A stretch of DNA of 64,000 nucleotides from Flavobacterium circumlabens (GCF_004345565.1 NZ_SLWA01000002.1:372001-436000); one strand, 5' to 3'; numbered from the stretch's first letter, positions 37,515-46,745 are shown. Made by a program: numbers and translations. Notes: generated by a model not told the origin, from the letters alone.

Positions 37515-38111
37515 ATGACAAAAGTTATTGGTTTGACAGGCGGAATCGGAAGCGGTAAAACAACTATTTCCCGTTATTTTGAGGAAATGGGAGTACCTGT
37601 TTATATAGCAGATGACGGAGCCAAAAAAGTCATGCAGTCTGAAAAGATTATTAAACAAATAAAAACAACTTTTGGAGATGCAATTTTTGAAAATAATATT
37701 TTAGACAGAGCTAAACTGGCTGAGATTGTCTTTAAAGATAAAGAAAAGTTAAGCCAATTAAATGCGATAGTTCATCCTGCTGTTAAGGAGGATTTCGAGG
37801 CATGGTTATTGAGACACGAAAACTGCCAATATGTAATCTACGAAGCCGCAATTTTGTTCGAAAGCGGTCGTTATAAAGAATGTGATCTTGTAATAACAGT
37901 AACTGCTCCTGAAGAAGTAAGGATTGAAAGAGTTTTAAAGCGTGATAATACCACAAGAGACCATGTTTTAAGCCGTATGAAAATGCAATGGGATGATGAA
38001 AAACGTATTTCCGGAAGCAATTTTGTAATAAATAACGATAATCTTAAAAAAGCTAAAGAAGAAGTTGTTAAAATTCTTAAAATTTTAAATATAAAACAAA
38101 ATCGGTCTTAA
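37515..38111 (+). CDS. coaE: Dephospho-CoA kinase
   Basis: 198 aa. P-loop GLTGGIGSGKTTISRYF at 6-22, then ADDGAKKVMQ, NAIVHPAVKEDFEAW and the lid region VLKRDNTTRDHVLSRMKMQW. Phosphorylates the 3'-OH of dephospho-CoA, the last step of CoA synthesis. It begins one base after the glycosyltransferase stop, so it is translationally coupled to an unrelated gene. Confidence 0.97.
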   Translation: MTKVIGLTGGIGSGKTTISRYFEEMGVPVYIADDGAKKVMQSEKIIKQIKTTFGDAIFENNILDRAKLAEIVFKDKEKLSQLNAIVHPAVKEDFEAWLLRHENCQYVIYEAAILFESGRYKECDLVITVTAPEEVRIERVLKRDNTTRDHVLSRMKMQWDDEKRISGSNFVINNDNLKKAKEEVVKILKILNIKQNRS

Positions 38112-38170
38112 ATGTTAATATTTGGTTAATGTATTATTTAGTATATTGTTAAAATATTAATTTTGTTGCG

Positions 38171-39757
38171 ATGAATAAATTATTTTTTAGAATACTTGTT
38201 TTGCTCATGAGCTTGTCCTTAATAGGGATAATTCTGGTTCAGGTATATTGGTTCAATTCTTCATTTAAGAATAATGACGACCAGTTTAAATATCATGTGA
38301 CGCAGGTGATTGGCAATGTGGCAGACAAATTAGAAAAACAAGAATTGTATAGTTTTGCTTATAAGGCAAACGAAATGAAAGACAGTACCGGTAAGACTCC
38401 CAAAAAAGAAGATTTATTGCAGGTTTTGTTTGTTCAGAGAAACAAAAAGACAAATAAAACAATTATATACTCCAATACACTTACCTCTGAAGATTACGAT
38501 ATAAGCAATTCACTTTTTAATAAAAAATTCAGCAGCGAAAGGTTTAAGAACTTTAGCTCGAAACGAGTTACCGAAGTTTATAATAATAACAATAGTATTG
38601 ATAACAATGCGTTAGGACAGAGTATTATACCAGATCTGACAATTGAAAAATCAGGAAGTTTAGATATATTAAATAAAGTGCAGCAGGAAATCACTATAAA
38701 AGATGTTGCTGATGCTTTACCTCTGGAAGAAAGAATTTCGAAACAAAAATTACTTATTCTTTTAAAGAAAGAACTGGAGGAATACGGAGTAAAAACCAAA
38801 TTTGAATTTGGGGTTTACAGTAATGGAATTGCTACTAAAATTAAATCGGATGGTTTCCATTTTGATAATGATGCCAGTTACCATGTTCCCATATATACAA
38901 ACAATGAAGGCAATAGTAAATATGAATTATTTGTTACGTTCCCTCATAAAAAGAAATTTCTGTTATCAGAGCTATTAAGTATAACCATACTATCGATAAT
39001 TTTTACATTAATTATAATAGTTGCCTATACTAGTGCGTTAAATCAATTATTGCGTCAAAAACATATTTCTGAAATCAAAACAGATTTTATAAATAATATG
39101 ACCCACGAGTTTAAAACTCCAATTGCAACAATAAATTTAGCACTTGATGCGATTAAGAATCCTAAGATTATTGAAGATAAAGAGAAAGTTTTCCGATACC
39201 TTCAAATGATACGGGATGAGAATAAAAGAATGCATGCCCAGGTCGAAAATGTTCTTCGTATTTCGAAATTAGAAAAAAGGGAACTGGATATTACAAAAGA
39301 GTCCACTCTTATTCATGATATAATCGATGATGCAATTGAGCATGTAAATTTAATCTTAGAAGACAGGCAGGGAACAATTGTAAAGCATTTTAATGCTGCA
39401 AGAACAACCTGTTTGATCAACGAAGTGCATTTTACAAACGTGTTGGTTAATATTTTAGAAAATGCCATAAAATATTCACCTGATATTCCTGAAATTGAAA
39501 TTTTCACAGAAAATGTCAAAGACATGATCTTGATAAAAGTAAAAGACAACGGATTAGGTATGAGTAAGATTGCTCAAAAAAGAGTTTTTGAGAAATTTTA
39601 CAGGGAGCATACCGGAGACTTGCATAATGTGAAAGGACACGGTTTGGGCCTTGCTTATGTAAAAAGAATAGTAGAAGATCACAATGGTCAAGTATATGTT
39701 GAAAGCGAAAAAGGAAAAGGTAGCACCTTTATAATAAAAATACCATTAATAAATTAA
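38171..39757 (+). CDS. Membrane sensor histidine kinase (RprX-like)
   Basis: 528 aa. TM1 at about 6-28 and TM2 at about 266-290 bracket a periplasmic sensor region of about 235 residues with no recognised fold. There is no clear HAMP domain. The H-box FINNMTHEFKTPIATINLALD carries His312; the N-box INEVHFTNVLVNILENAIKYSP, G1 VKDNGLGMSKIAQKRVFEKFYR and G2 GHGLGLAYVKRIV are intact. It lies 3 nt from the response-regulator gene. The pair resembles RprX/RprY of Bacteroides as I remember them. A TAATTTTG -7 box at 38158-38165 lies 5 nt before the ATG, so the mRNA may be nearly leaderless. Confidence 0.93.
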   Translation: MNKLFFRILVLLMSLSLIGIILVQVYWFNSSFKNNDDQFKYHVTQVIGNVADKLEKQELYSFAYKANEMKDSTGKTPKKEDLLQVLFVQRNKKTNKTIIYSNTLTSEDYDISNSLFNKKFSSERFKNFSSKRVTEVYNNNNSIDNNALGQSIIPDLTIEKSGSLDILNKVQQEITIKDVADALPLEERISKQKLLILLKKELEEYGVKTKFEFGVYSNGIATKIKSDGFHFDNDASYHVPIYTNNEGNSKYELFVTFPHKKKFLLSELLSITILSIIFTLIIIVAYTSALNQLLRQKHISEIKTDFINNMTHEFKTPIATINLALDAIKNPKIIEDKEKVFRYLQMIRDENKRMHAQVENVLRISKLEKRELDITKESTLIHDIIDDAIEHVNLILEDRQGTIVKHFNAARTTCLINEVHFTNVLVNILENAIKYSPDIPEIEIFTENVKDMILIKVKDNGLGMSKIAQKRVFEKFYREHTGDLHNVKGHGLGLAYVKRIVEDHNGQVYVESEKGKGSTFIIKIPLIN

Positions 39758-39760
39758 AAT

Positions 39761-40477
39761 ATGGAAAATAATAACAAAAGAATACTTTTAGTAGAAGATG
39801 ACCTTAATTTCGGGGCAGTTCTTAAAGATTATCTAATGTTAAATGACTTTGAAGTTACTTTAGCTAAAAACGGTATGGAAGGTTTCGAGAAGTTCAAGAA
39901 GGATGTGTATGATTTATGTATTCTTGATGTAATGATGCCTTATAAAGATGGTTATACTTTAGCCAAAGAAATTAGAGAAAAGAACAGTGAAGTGCCTATT
40001 ATTTTTTTAACAGCAAAATCTATGAAAGAGGATGTGTTAAAAGGTTATAAAGCCGGAGCTGATGATTATTTGAATAAACCTTTTGATTCAGAAGTTTTAC
40101 TGATGAAAATCAAAGCAATTATTCAGAGAAAATCTGCGGATACAAAAGCAGAACAAGTTCAGTTTGAATTTAATATTGGTAAATTCCACTTAAATTCTAA
40201 ATTGAGATTTTTGACTTTTGAAAACGATGAAGCAATTAAATTATCTCCAAAAGAAAATGAATTGCTTAAAATGTTGATTCTTCATGAAAATGATTTAATG
40301 CCAAGAGAATTAGCATTGACTAAAATATGGAGGGATGATAACTACTTTACTTCAAGAAGTATGGACGTTTACATTGCTAAGCTTAGAAAATATTTAAAAT
40401 CTGATGAAGATGTAGAGATCTTAAACATTCACGGAGAAGGTTTCAGATTAGTAGTTAAAAGCAAAATTGCTGAATAA
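39761..40477 (+). CDS. OmpR-family response regulator (RprY-like)
   Basis: 238 aa. Receiver domain at 1-120 with acidic residues D13/D14, phospho-acceptor D56 (CILDVMMP), T84 and K106 (LNKPFDS). Winged-helix DNA-binding domain at about 140-235 (LSPKENELLKMLILHENDLMPRELALTKIW, DVYIAKLRKYL). It is the partner of the kinase 3 nt upstream. Target genes cannot be read from this window. Confidence 0.95.
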   Translation: MENNNKRILLVEDDLNFGAVLKDYLMLNDFEVTLAKNGMEGFEKFKKDVYDLCILDVMMPYKDGYTLAKEIREKNSEVPIIFLTAKSMKEDVLKGYKAGADDYLNKPFDSEVLLMKIKAIIQRKSADTKAEQVQFEFNIGKFHLNSKLRFLTFENDEAIKLSPKENELLKMLILHENDLMPRELALTKIWRDDNYFTSRSMDVYIAKLRKYLKSDEDVEILNIHGEGFRLVVKSKIAE

Positions 40478-40500
40478 ATAATTCACACTATAAAAAAATA

Positions 40501-40527
40501 AAAGCTCTGAGAAATCAGAGCTTTTTT
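40501..40527 (+). terminator. Intrinsic terminator after the two-component operon
   Basis: AAAGCTCTGA (40501-40510), GAAA tetraloop, TCAGAGCTTT (40515-40524), then T run. Perfect 10-bp stem. Confidence 0.93.
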
Positions 40528-40553
40528 TATGGATTCAATTTCTCGTATATAAT

Positions 40554-41294
40554 TTATCTCCAGTTAAGCTGTAGTGCAAAACATGTTTTATCTTCTTTGG
40601 TTATACTAAAAGTAGAATCAGTTTCAGTTTCACTCTCATGAATGATAACAGCATCATTCAGCGATAATTCCTTCATGAAATTCATTTCGAAACTGGCAAT
40701 TTTCTGATTTAGTATTTTTTTAGGATCAACATGATCCAGGCACCATTCCAGGTACTTTACATTGTTGGCATGATTGACAATATCCAAGTCTGATAAATAA
40801 ACCGTTTTTTCAAAAACGGACTCTTTCTCCGGATTGACATTTATTTTCGAAAAACCTTCTGCTGTAGCCCTGTTTTCAGGAAATAGCTCAAAATGTTCGT
40901 AAGGCAAGGCCAAAGCTTCCGGGCGACGCGCTTTGGTATTGAATACAGCCCAGAATGTTTCGCTTCCAACAATCTTTTTTCCGTTTACATACATTTCCAG
41001 CGCACGAACAGAACGGGAGTTCTCAAGGCTGTTAATCCATGTTTTTACCGTTACAATATCCTGCCATTTAGGTAAAGCAGTTACTTCTACACGCATTCTG
41101 CTTAAAACCCAGGCCTGATTAAATTCCTGCATGTCGGCAAAACTAATTCCTCCCACCTCTGAATGTGCGGCAGCCGTTAGTTGTAATAGGTTGCACAAAT
41201 CGGTATACTTTAAATAACCGTTTGGTGTGCATTGCGTAAAATTAATTTCCCAGTCTTTGCTTAAAACGGATGTGAAATTTGGAGATATTGGCAT
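40554..41294 (-). CDS. Acyl-ACP thioesterase (FatA/FatB-like)
   Basis: 246 aa, two hot-dog domains. First half: GYLKYTDLCNLLQLTAAAHSEVGG, AWVLSRMRVEVTALPKWQD. Second half: DLDIVNHANNVKYLEWCLD, which matches the N-x-H catalytic region of plant-type and bacterial acyl-ACP thioesterases. It would release free fatty acids from acyl-ACP. It ends 60 nt from the response-regulator gene (convergent). Confidence 0.88.
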   Translation of the reverse strand: MPISPNFTSVLSKDWEINFTQCTPNGYLKYTDLCNLLQLTAAAHSEVGGISFADMQEFNQAWVLSRMRVEVTALPKWQDIVTVKTWINSLENSRSVRALEMYVNGKKIVGSETFWAVFNTKARRPEALALPYEHFELFPENRATAEGFSKINVNPEKESVFEKTVYLSDLDIVNHANNVKYLEWCLDHVDPKKILNQKIASFEMNFMKELSLNDAVIIHESETETDSTFSITKEDKTCFALQLNWR

Positions 41295-41383
41295 TTTTGA
41301 ATTTTAGATTTTTAGATTTGATTTGGGAGTATAGAATAAAAAATATAGAGTCAAGAGTATAGAATAAAGAGAATAGATTTGGA

Positions 41384-42304
41384 TTACTTTATAAAATTTT
41401 CTACGTAAGCTATAATTTTTTTTCTGTCTGTTGCGTAATCAAACCATTTTGTGTTTTCATTTCGTTTGAACCAGGTTAATTGTCTTTTGGAAAATCTTCG
41501 TGTGTTTTTTTTGATTTCTTCTATGGCAAAAGGTAATGTAAATTCTTCGTCAAAATAACTAAATAATTCTCTATAACCGACCGTTTGGAGCGCATTTAAC
41601 GCTTTATTAGGATATAGGCTTTTTGCTTCTTCCAGTAAACCTTCGTTCATCATAATATCGACACGCTGATTAATCCTGTCGTAAATAACAGGTCTGTCAG
41701 CATCTAAACCAATTAAAACAGGAGTGAAGTTGCGGTTGTTTTTCTTTTGATTCAGAAAAGAAGAATAAGGCTTTCCGGTTCCAATACAGACTTCTGTAAA
41801 ACGCATCATTCGCTGTGGATTTTGTAAAGTCTGTGGATTTTCCAACGCAATTTTTTGATAATATTCAGGATCCAGATGTTGTAATTGTTCTTGTAAATAA
41901 GTAATTCCGAGTTTTTCGTAATTTGAATTTACTTCGGAACGAACTTCCGGATTGATTTCAGGAAACTCGTCAAAACCTTTTAAAATAGCATCCACATATA
42001 AGCCTGAACCTCCGATAAGAATAACATAATTATTGTTTTGAAAAAGTTCCTCAATTTTTGCTAAAGCTTCTTTTTCGTAATCGCCAACAGTATAATTTTC
42101 GAATATCGATTTATTTTGAACAAAATGGTGTCTGGCAGTTTGTAATTCTTTCAGATTCGGAACGGCTGTGCCTATGGTCATTTCCTTAAAGAACTGACGG
42201 CTGTCGCAAGATATAATTTCACAGTTGAAATGTTGTGCCAAAGCAATGCTTAAGGACGTTTTTCCTATAGCTGTCGGACCTACGATGGTAATTAGATATT
42301 TCAT
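41384..42304 (-). CDS. miaA: tRNA dimethylallyltransferase
   Basis: 306 aa. P-loop VGPTAIGKTSLSIALA at 8-23, DSRQFFKEMTIGTAVP, the substrate motif VGDYEKEA, GGSGLYVDAIL and NTRRFSKRQLTWFKR near the C-terminus. Adds a dimethylallyl group to A37 of tRNAs reading UNN codons. Length is normal. Confidence 0.97.
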   Translation of the reverse strand: MKYLITIVGPTAIGKTSLSIALAQHFNCEIISCDSRQFFKEMTIGTAVPNLKELQTARHHFVQNKSIFENYTVGDYEKEALAKIEELFQNNNYVILIGGSGLYVDAILKGFDEFPEINPEVRSEVNSNYEKLGITYLQEQLQHLDPEYYQKIALENPQTLQNPQRMMRFTEVCIGTGKPYSSFLNQKKNNRNFTPVLIGLDADRPVIYDRINQRVDIMMNEGLLEEAKSLYPNKALNALQTVGYRELFSYFDEEFTLPFAIEEIKKNTRRFSKRQLTWFKRNENTKWFDYATDRKKIIAYVENFIK

Positions 42305-42310
42305 ATTTTT

Positions 42311-42393
42311 TAGCCCGGATGGAAACGGAAATCCCGAAGTTATAATTGTGCGTTTTTTTTTGGATACAAGAGCGACCAGCGGAAGCTCCTTTT
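42311..42393. repeat. Candidate REP-like intergenic element
   Basis: TAGCCCGGATGGAAACGGAA at 42311-42330 and GAGCGACCAGCGGAAGCTCC near 42370-42390 lie upstream of miaA. The G/C-rich ends with a run of eight or more T between them, in an otherwise AT-rich gap, look like a common flavobacterial interspersed element that I recall as beginning TAGCCC and ending AGCTCCTTTT. Only one clear copy is in this window, so the assignment is from memory. Confidence 0.4.
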
Positions 42394-42456
42394 ATGCCTT
42401 TAAAAAACTACAAGTATAAGGAGGAGTTGCAGTGTACAGCCGGATTGGCTCATAAT

Positions 42457-43296
42457 TTAAGTTTTTGGTAATTCTGTTCCGCATTCATAGCAATATTTCG
42501 CGCTGTCAAAGTGTACTTGTGAATTACATTTCTGACATGTTTTTTTTGTACTAACGGCATTATTTCTAAGGCTGCTTTTTGCAAACTCGGCAGTTACGAT
42601 TCCTGTAGGGACGGCTATAATCCCGTATCCCATAATCATTACTAATGATGCTAAAAACTGGCCTAATGGCGTTGCCGGTGAAATATCACCGTAACCCACT
42701 GTTGTGAGGGTTACAATGGCCCAGTAAATACCGGCAGGAATACTGGTGAAGCCACTTTCTTTGCCTTCAACGAAGTACATTAATGCACCAATAATTACAG
42801 CACTAATCACGACAAAATAAATAAAGACGAGAATTTTTTCTTTACTGCCTTCCAGTGCTTCTTTTAATTGGTAGGACTGATGCGATATTTGCGGAATGTG
42901 CAGGATTTTGAACAGCCTGAAAAAACGCAAAACCCTTACGATAGTCAAAATATTTGTCGCCGGAAAAAAAATGGACATGTACATGGGCAGTATAGCCAGC
43001 AAATCGATAATTCCATAAAAGCTAAAGACATATTTCAGCGGTTTCTGAATAGAGATAATTCGCAGCAGGTATTCGATTGTAAAGAAAACGGTAATGATCC
43101 ATTCGCAAATTAACAACTGTGAATGGTACTTCTGATTTATTCCTTCTACGGTATCGAGCATCACCAGAATAACACTTAAAAGTATTAATCCGAGAAGCAC
43201 TAAATCGAACATACGCCCTAAAATAGTGTTTGTTCCGTAGAGAATGATTTTTATTTTTTCTCTAAAAACCTCGTATTTTGATTTATTTTTTGTCAT
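42457..43296 (-). CDS. Voltage-gated-type potassium channel with C-terminal zinc ribbon
   Basis: 279 aa, six-transmembrane channel subunit. S1 to S3 at about 28-105; an S4-like charged helix (TIVRVLRFFRLFK, 118-130); S5, pore helix and S6 at about 155-240 with the K+ selectivity filter TVGYGD at 199-204. The cytosolic tail ends in a four-Cys zinc ribbon (Cys254, 257, 269, 272: CQKC...CYEC). The tail is short for a channel and could serve as a binding or tetramerisation module. Its physiological trigger is not evident. Confidence 0.92.
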   Translation of the reverse strand: MTKNKSKYEVFREKIKIILYGTNTILGRMFDLVLLGLILLSVILVMLDTVEGINQKYHSQLLICEWIITVFFTIEYLLRIISIQKPLKYVFSFYGIIDLLAILPMYMSIFFPATNILTIVRVLRFFRLFKILHIPQISHQSYQLKEALEGSKEKILVFIYFVVISAVIIGALMYFVEGKESGFTSIPAGIYWAIVTLTTVGYGDISPATPLGQFLASLVMIMGYGIIAVPTGIVTAEFAKSSLRNNAVSTKKTCQKCNSQVHFDSAKYCYECGTELPKT

Positions 43297-43326
43297 CCCT
43301 ACGAAGATACGTAAAGTTTGTAAGTA

Positions 43327-44688
43327 TTAAAAATGAAGAATTTTCAGCGATTTGCTTTTACGGATGTAACTTTGAATAATATTTTTGACATCCCGATTGT
43401 TTTGCATCGGAATAAGAATATTTTTCAGGATTTCAATATTTGTGATTTGGTAATTCAAATCATAGTATGCATATCCTTTATAAATTCCGTTTTCGATTAA
43501 GACAGCGCTTCGTTCGTTTATATTTCGGCCTCTGTCAATCAGAATCATGCTTTTGTTCTCGAAACTGTTTTCGGAGATGAATTGCTGAACCCTGGCATTG
43601 TATGTTTCCGGAGTTATTTCACCATTGCATGCGCCATCACATTCTTTTATTTTATATTGAAAACACTCTTTTTTAGCTACATACAATCCGGTCAGTTTCT
43701 GACACAAATGATATTTGGCGGTATGCGCGAAAAGGGCATTTTTACCTTCCTGCAAACTGGCGTAAGAGGTGACTTCTTTTTTACGGCCATCTGCTTTTTC
43801 CAGTTTTAGATTCAGATAGCCATTACTGTCTTTTTCGGTATATAAGGCATATGGAAAAATTGTTTTTCGCTGAGAACGATTGTATCTGGGTCTGTTTATT
43901 TTTACTTCTTCGCTTTCTTTTAGCAGGGCGATTAATTCGCTTCCGGTTTCATCATAAGTGATGGTAAAAACTTCAGCCTGAATTTTTTTGCTTTTTGTCG
44001 TAATTCCGGTAAAATGCTGATTGACCCTTTTTTTGATATTCTGGCTTTTACCGATATAAATTAGGGTTCCGCTTTGGTTATGAATGTAATAAACTCCGGT
44101 TTTTGTAGGCATTTGTGATAAAAGATCCAGGAATTTGGGCGCAATTCCTTTTTCAACTTCCAGTTTTATGAAATCTTTTACAATGGTTTTCTCTAAATCT
44201 TTTTCCAGAAGCATTTTGAATAACTTCGTCGTTGCCATAGCATCACCACTGGCACGGTGTCTGTCTGCCATAGGGATTCCGAGTGCGCGAACCAATTTTC
44301 CTAAACTATAAGAAGGCTGCTCCGGAATTAATTTTTTAGCCAGTTCAACAGTACACAGCGTTCGGGCTTCAAAATCATATCCCAAACGACGGAATTCGGT
44401 ACGCAGAATTCTATAATCAAAAGAAGCGTTGTGCGCCACAATAATACAGTCAGAAGTAATTTCGATGATTCTTTTGGCTACTTCAAAGAATTTAGGCGCA
44501 GAACGGAGCATAGCATTGTTGATTCCGGTTAATTTCACCACGAATGGCTGAATTGGAATTTCGGGATTGACAAGGCTAATGAACTGGTCAATTACTTCAT
44601 GGCCATCAAATTTATAGATGGCGATTTCGGTAATTCCTTCTTCATTAAACTGGCCTCCGGTAGTTTCTATGTCTAGTATTGCGTACAT
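43327..44688 (-). CDS. DEDDh exonuclease fused to a GIY-YIG nuclease domain
   Basis: 453 aa from the ATG at 44688; an in-frame TTG 18 nt further upstream is less likely because MYAILDIETTGG begins the domain exactly. Residues 1-170 are a DnaQ-like 3'-5' exonuclease (AILDIETTGG, VAHNASFDYRILRTEF, HRASGDAMATTKLF). Residues about 195-275 are a GIY-YIG endonuclease (TGVYYIHNQSGTLIYIGKSQNIKKRVNQHF), followed by a Cys-containing region (CQYKIKECDGACNGEI) like UvrC/Cho-type proteins. Such fusions occur in many bacteria and are thought to act in DNA repair; the exact substrate is not known. Confidence 0.92.
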   Translation of the reverse strand: MYAILDIETTGGQFNEEGITEIAIYKFDGHEVIDQFISLVNPEIPIQPFVVKLTGINNAMLRSAPKFFEVAKRIIEITSDCIIVAHNASFDYRILRTEFRRLGYDFEARTLCTVELAKKLIPEQPSYSLGKLVRALGIPMADRHRASGDAMATTKLFKMLLEKDLEKTIVKDFIKLEVEKGIAPKFLDLLSQMPTKTGVYYIHNQSGTLIYIGKSQNIKKRVNQHFTGITTKSKKIQAEVFTITYDETGSELIALLKESEEVKINRPRYNRSQRKTIFPYALYTEKDSNGYLNLKLEKADGRKKEVTSYASLQEGKNALFAHTAKYHLCQKLTGLYVAKKECFQYKIKECDGACNGEITPETYNARVQQFISENSFENKSMILIDRGRNINERSAVLIENGIYKGYAYYDLNYQITNIEILKNILIPMQNNRDVKNIIQSYIRKSKSLKILHF

Positions 44689-44789
44689 TTTAAATGTCAA
44701 TTTCAAAAATCAATGGCAATTTCAATTTCAAAAATCAATTTCAATTTTTGAAAATTGTCATTGTAATTGAAATTGTCATTGTAATTGAA

Positions 44790-45136
44790 TTATTTTTTAT
44801 TTATTATCATTTTTGATGAAATTGCGATAAGTTGTTCTACTTCTATTAAAAGTGTACTTCTTTTATCGTTATCACCTTCTTTAATGTAATCTAGAATTTT
44901 TAATGAGTTCTTGACTCTTTTAACTCTTTTACAACTAATGAAACTTTAAAAATAAAATCTTTATCCGTAATTGTGCCTTGTGCCTCTCCAAAATTTAAAG
45001 ACGCGCTTCCTGATGATCTAATTAATTGATTTTTGTAATATTCATTTTCAAATAATCTTTGTAATTGTCGTGTAAAGAAAATACATTCTCCGGCAAAACG
45101 AACCAGTCTGTCTTCAAAATTGAATATTTTTTCCAT
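44790..45136 (-). pseudogene. Four-helix-bundle protein (S23/IVS-protein family), frameshifted
   Basis: Starts MEKIFNFEDRLVRFAGECIFF and has the family motif LIRSSGSASLNFGEAQG. The frame ends early at 44900 after KELKESRTH. One base lost near 44911-44918 explains this: with one extra A the frame would read KESRNSLKILDYIKEGDNDK and continue in the other frame to TAA at 44790-44792, giving about 115 aa, the normal length. Either a real frameshift or a sequencing error in a short A run. The family occurs as ORFs in rRNA intervening sequences and as free-standing genes; its function is unclear. Confidence 0.85.
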
Positions 45137-45179
45137 TTAAGTTATTGATTTTTGACTCTTGCAATTGATTATTGAAAAA

Positions 45180-45839
45180 TTATCTTCCTCCGAAAATGCT
45201 GCTTCCAATACGAACCATTGTGCTTCCGCATGCAATAGCCAGTTGATAGTCGCCGGACATTCCCATAGAAATAGTATTCAGCTCGCAATTTTCAGTTTGC
45301 AATGTTTGAATGGAATCAAAAATAGACTTTAAATGTGTAAATTCTTTTTTAATCTGGTTTTGGTCTTCTGCAAATGTTGCCATTCCCATTAAACCTAAGA
45401 TACGAATATTTTTCATCTCTTTAAATTCGGTTGAAGATAAAAGTAAATTCAATTCGTTTTCATCAAGACCAAATTTAGTTTCTTCTTCAGCAATATGTAT
45501 CTGAAGCAGGCAATCGATAATTCTATTATTTTTTAATGCTTGTTTGTTGATTTCCTGCAGTAATTTCAGACTGTCAACACCATGAATCAAACTTACGAAC
45601 GGAGCCATAAATTTGACTTTGTTCGTTTGTACATGGCCTATCATATGCCATTGGATATCTTTTGGCATTTGTTCCCACTTATTGGCCATTTCCTGGATTT
45701 TGTTTTCTCCAAAAATACGCTGGCCGGTTTCGTAAGCTTCCATTAAGTCCGCTACGGGCTTTGTTTTAGAAACAGCCACTAAAGTTACGTTTTCCGGCAA
45801 AGAAGCTTTGATAGAATCTAAATTTGATGCGATTGACAT
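45180..45839 (-). CDS. yggS: YggS-family PLP-binding homeostasis protein
   Basis: 219 aa. Single TIM-barrel PLP protein without known enzymatic activity. PLP Lys in LVAVSKTKPVADLMEAYETGQRIFGENKIQEM, then WHMIGHVQTNKVKFMAPF and the phosphate-binding end LNTISMGMSGDYQLAIACGSTMVRIGSSIFGGR. It keeps vitamin B6 and amino-acid pools balanced. It lies 12 nt downstream of the 3-hydroxybutyryl-CoA dehydrogenase gene, same strand. Confidence 0.96.
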   Translation of the reverse strand: MSIASNLDSIKASLPENVTLVAVSKTKPVADLMEAYETGQRIFGENKIQEMANKWEQMPKDIQWHMIGHVQTNKVKFMAPFVSLIHGVDSLKLLQEINKQALKNNRIIDCLLQIHIAEEETKFGLDENELNLLLSSTEFKEMKNIRILGLMGMATFAEDQNQIKKEFTHLKSIFDSIQTLQTENCELNTISMGMSGDYQLAIACGSTMVRIGSSIFGGR

Positions 45840-45851
45840 GCTGTTTTTTTT

Positions 45852-46745
45852 TTATGAAAGGATAAATTGCTTAGAAATTTTCTCTGCTTTTTTACTTTCG
45901 CTGTAATCATAAAAACCTTCACCGGATTTTACGCCCAGTTTTCCGGCTCTCACCATATTGACCAATAACGGGCAAGGAGCATATTTAGGGTTTTTAAAAC
46001 CTTCATACATTACATTTAAAATAGCCAGACAAACATCAAGTCCAATAAAATCAGCTAATTGAAGCGGTCCCATCGGGTGACCCATTCCTAATTTCATTAC
46101 GGTATCAATTTCATAAACTCCGGCCACTTTATTGTATAATGTTTCGATTGCCTCGTTTAGCATGGGCATCAAAATTCTATTGGCTACAAAACCCGGATAA
46201 TCGTTTACTTCAACAGGGGTTTTACCTAATTTTTCAGATAAATCCATGATGGTTTTTGTTACTTCGTCGCTGGTATTGTATCCGCGAATGATTTCTACCA
46301 ATTTCATAATCGGCACCGGATTCATAAAATGCATTCCGATTACACGCTCCGGATGTGTCACAACAGCTCCGATCTGGGTAATGGAAATAGAAGAAGTATT
46401 AGTGGCTAAAATCGTATTATGCGAACAGGCTTCATTTAATTGTCTGAAAATGTTCAATTTTAATTCGACATTTTCAGTAGCCGCTTCCACTACTAAATCC
46501 ACACCAACTACACCGTCCTTTATATCAGTATAAGTAATAATATTGGTGATTGTTTTGGCAACATCATCAGCAGAAATAGTTCCTTTTGCCAGCATTCGAT
46601 CCAGATTGGCAGCAATAGTTGCCATTCCTTTGTCTAATGATTTCTCGGAAACGTCAATTAGTTTTACAACAAAACCACTTTGTGCAAAAGTATGAGCAAT
46701 TCCGTTGCCCATTGTTCCTGCACCAATTACAGCTATAGTTTTCAT
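45852..46745 (-). CDS. 3-hydroxybutyryl-CoA dehydrogenase
   Basis: 297 aa. NAD-binding GAGTMGNGIAHTFAQSGFVVKLIDVS at 7-32, ATNTSSISITQIG, HFMNPVPIMKLVEII (catalytic His) and the C-terminal domain DYPGFVANRILMPMLNEAIETLY, KLGMGHPMGPLQLADFIGLDV. Oxidises 3-hydroxyacyl-CoA (or runs in reverse) in fatty-acid or butyrate-type metabolism. No other beta-oxidation genes are adjacent, so the pathway is not fixed by context. Confidence 0.94.
   Translation of the reverse strand: MKTIAVIGAGTMGNGIAHTFAQSGFVVKLIDVSEKSLDKGMATIAANLDRMLAKGTISADDVAKTITNIITYTDIKDGVVGVDLVVEAATENVELKLNIFRQLNEACSHNTILATNTSSISITQIGAVVTHPERVIGMHFMNPVPIMKLVEIIRGYNTSDEVTKTIMDLSEKLGKTPVEVNDYPGFVANRILMPMLNEAIETLYNKVAGVYEIDTVMKLGMGHPMGPLQLADFIGLDVCLAILNVMYEGFKNPKYAPCPLLVNMVRAGKLGVKSGEGFYDYSESKKAEKISKQFILS

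Noticed and set aside
38146..38165. Full promoter for the histidine kinase gene
   Set aside because: TAATTTTG is a perfect -7, but the nearest TTG elements give spacers of 9 or 33 nt, so only the -7 is supported.
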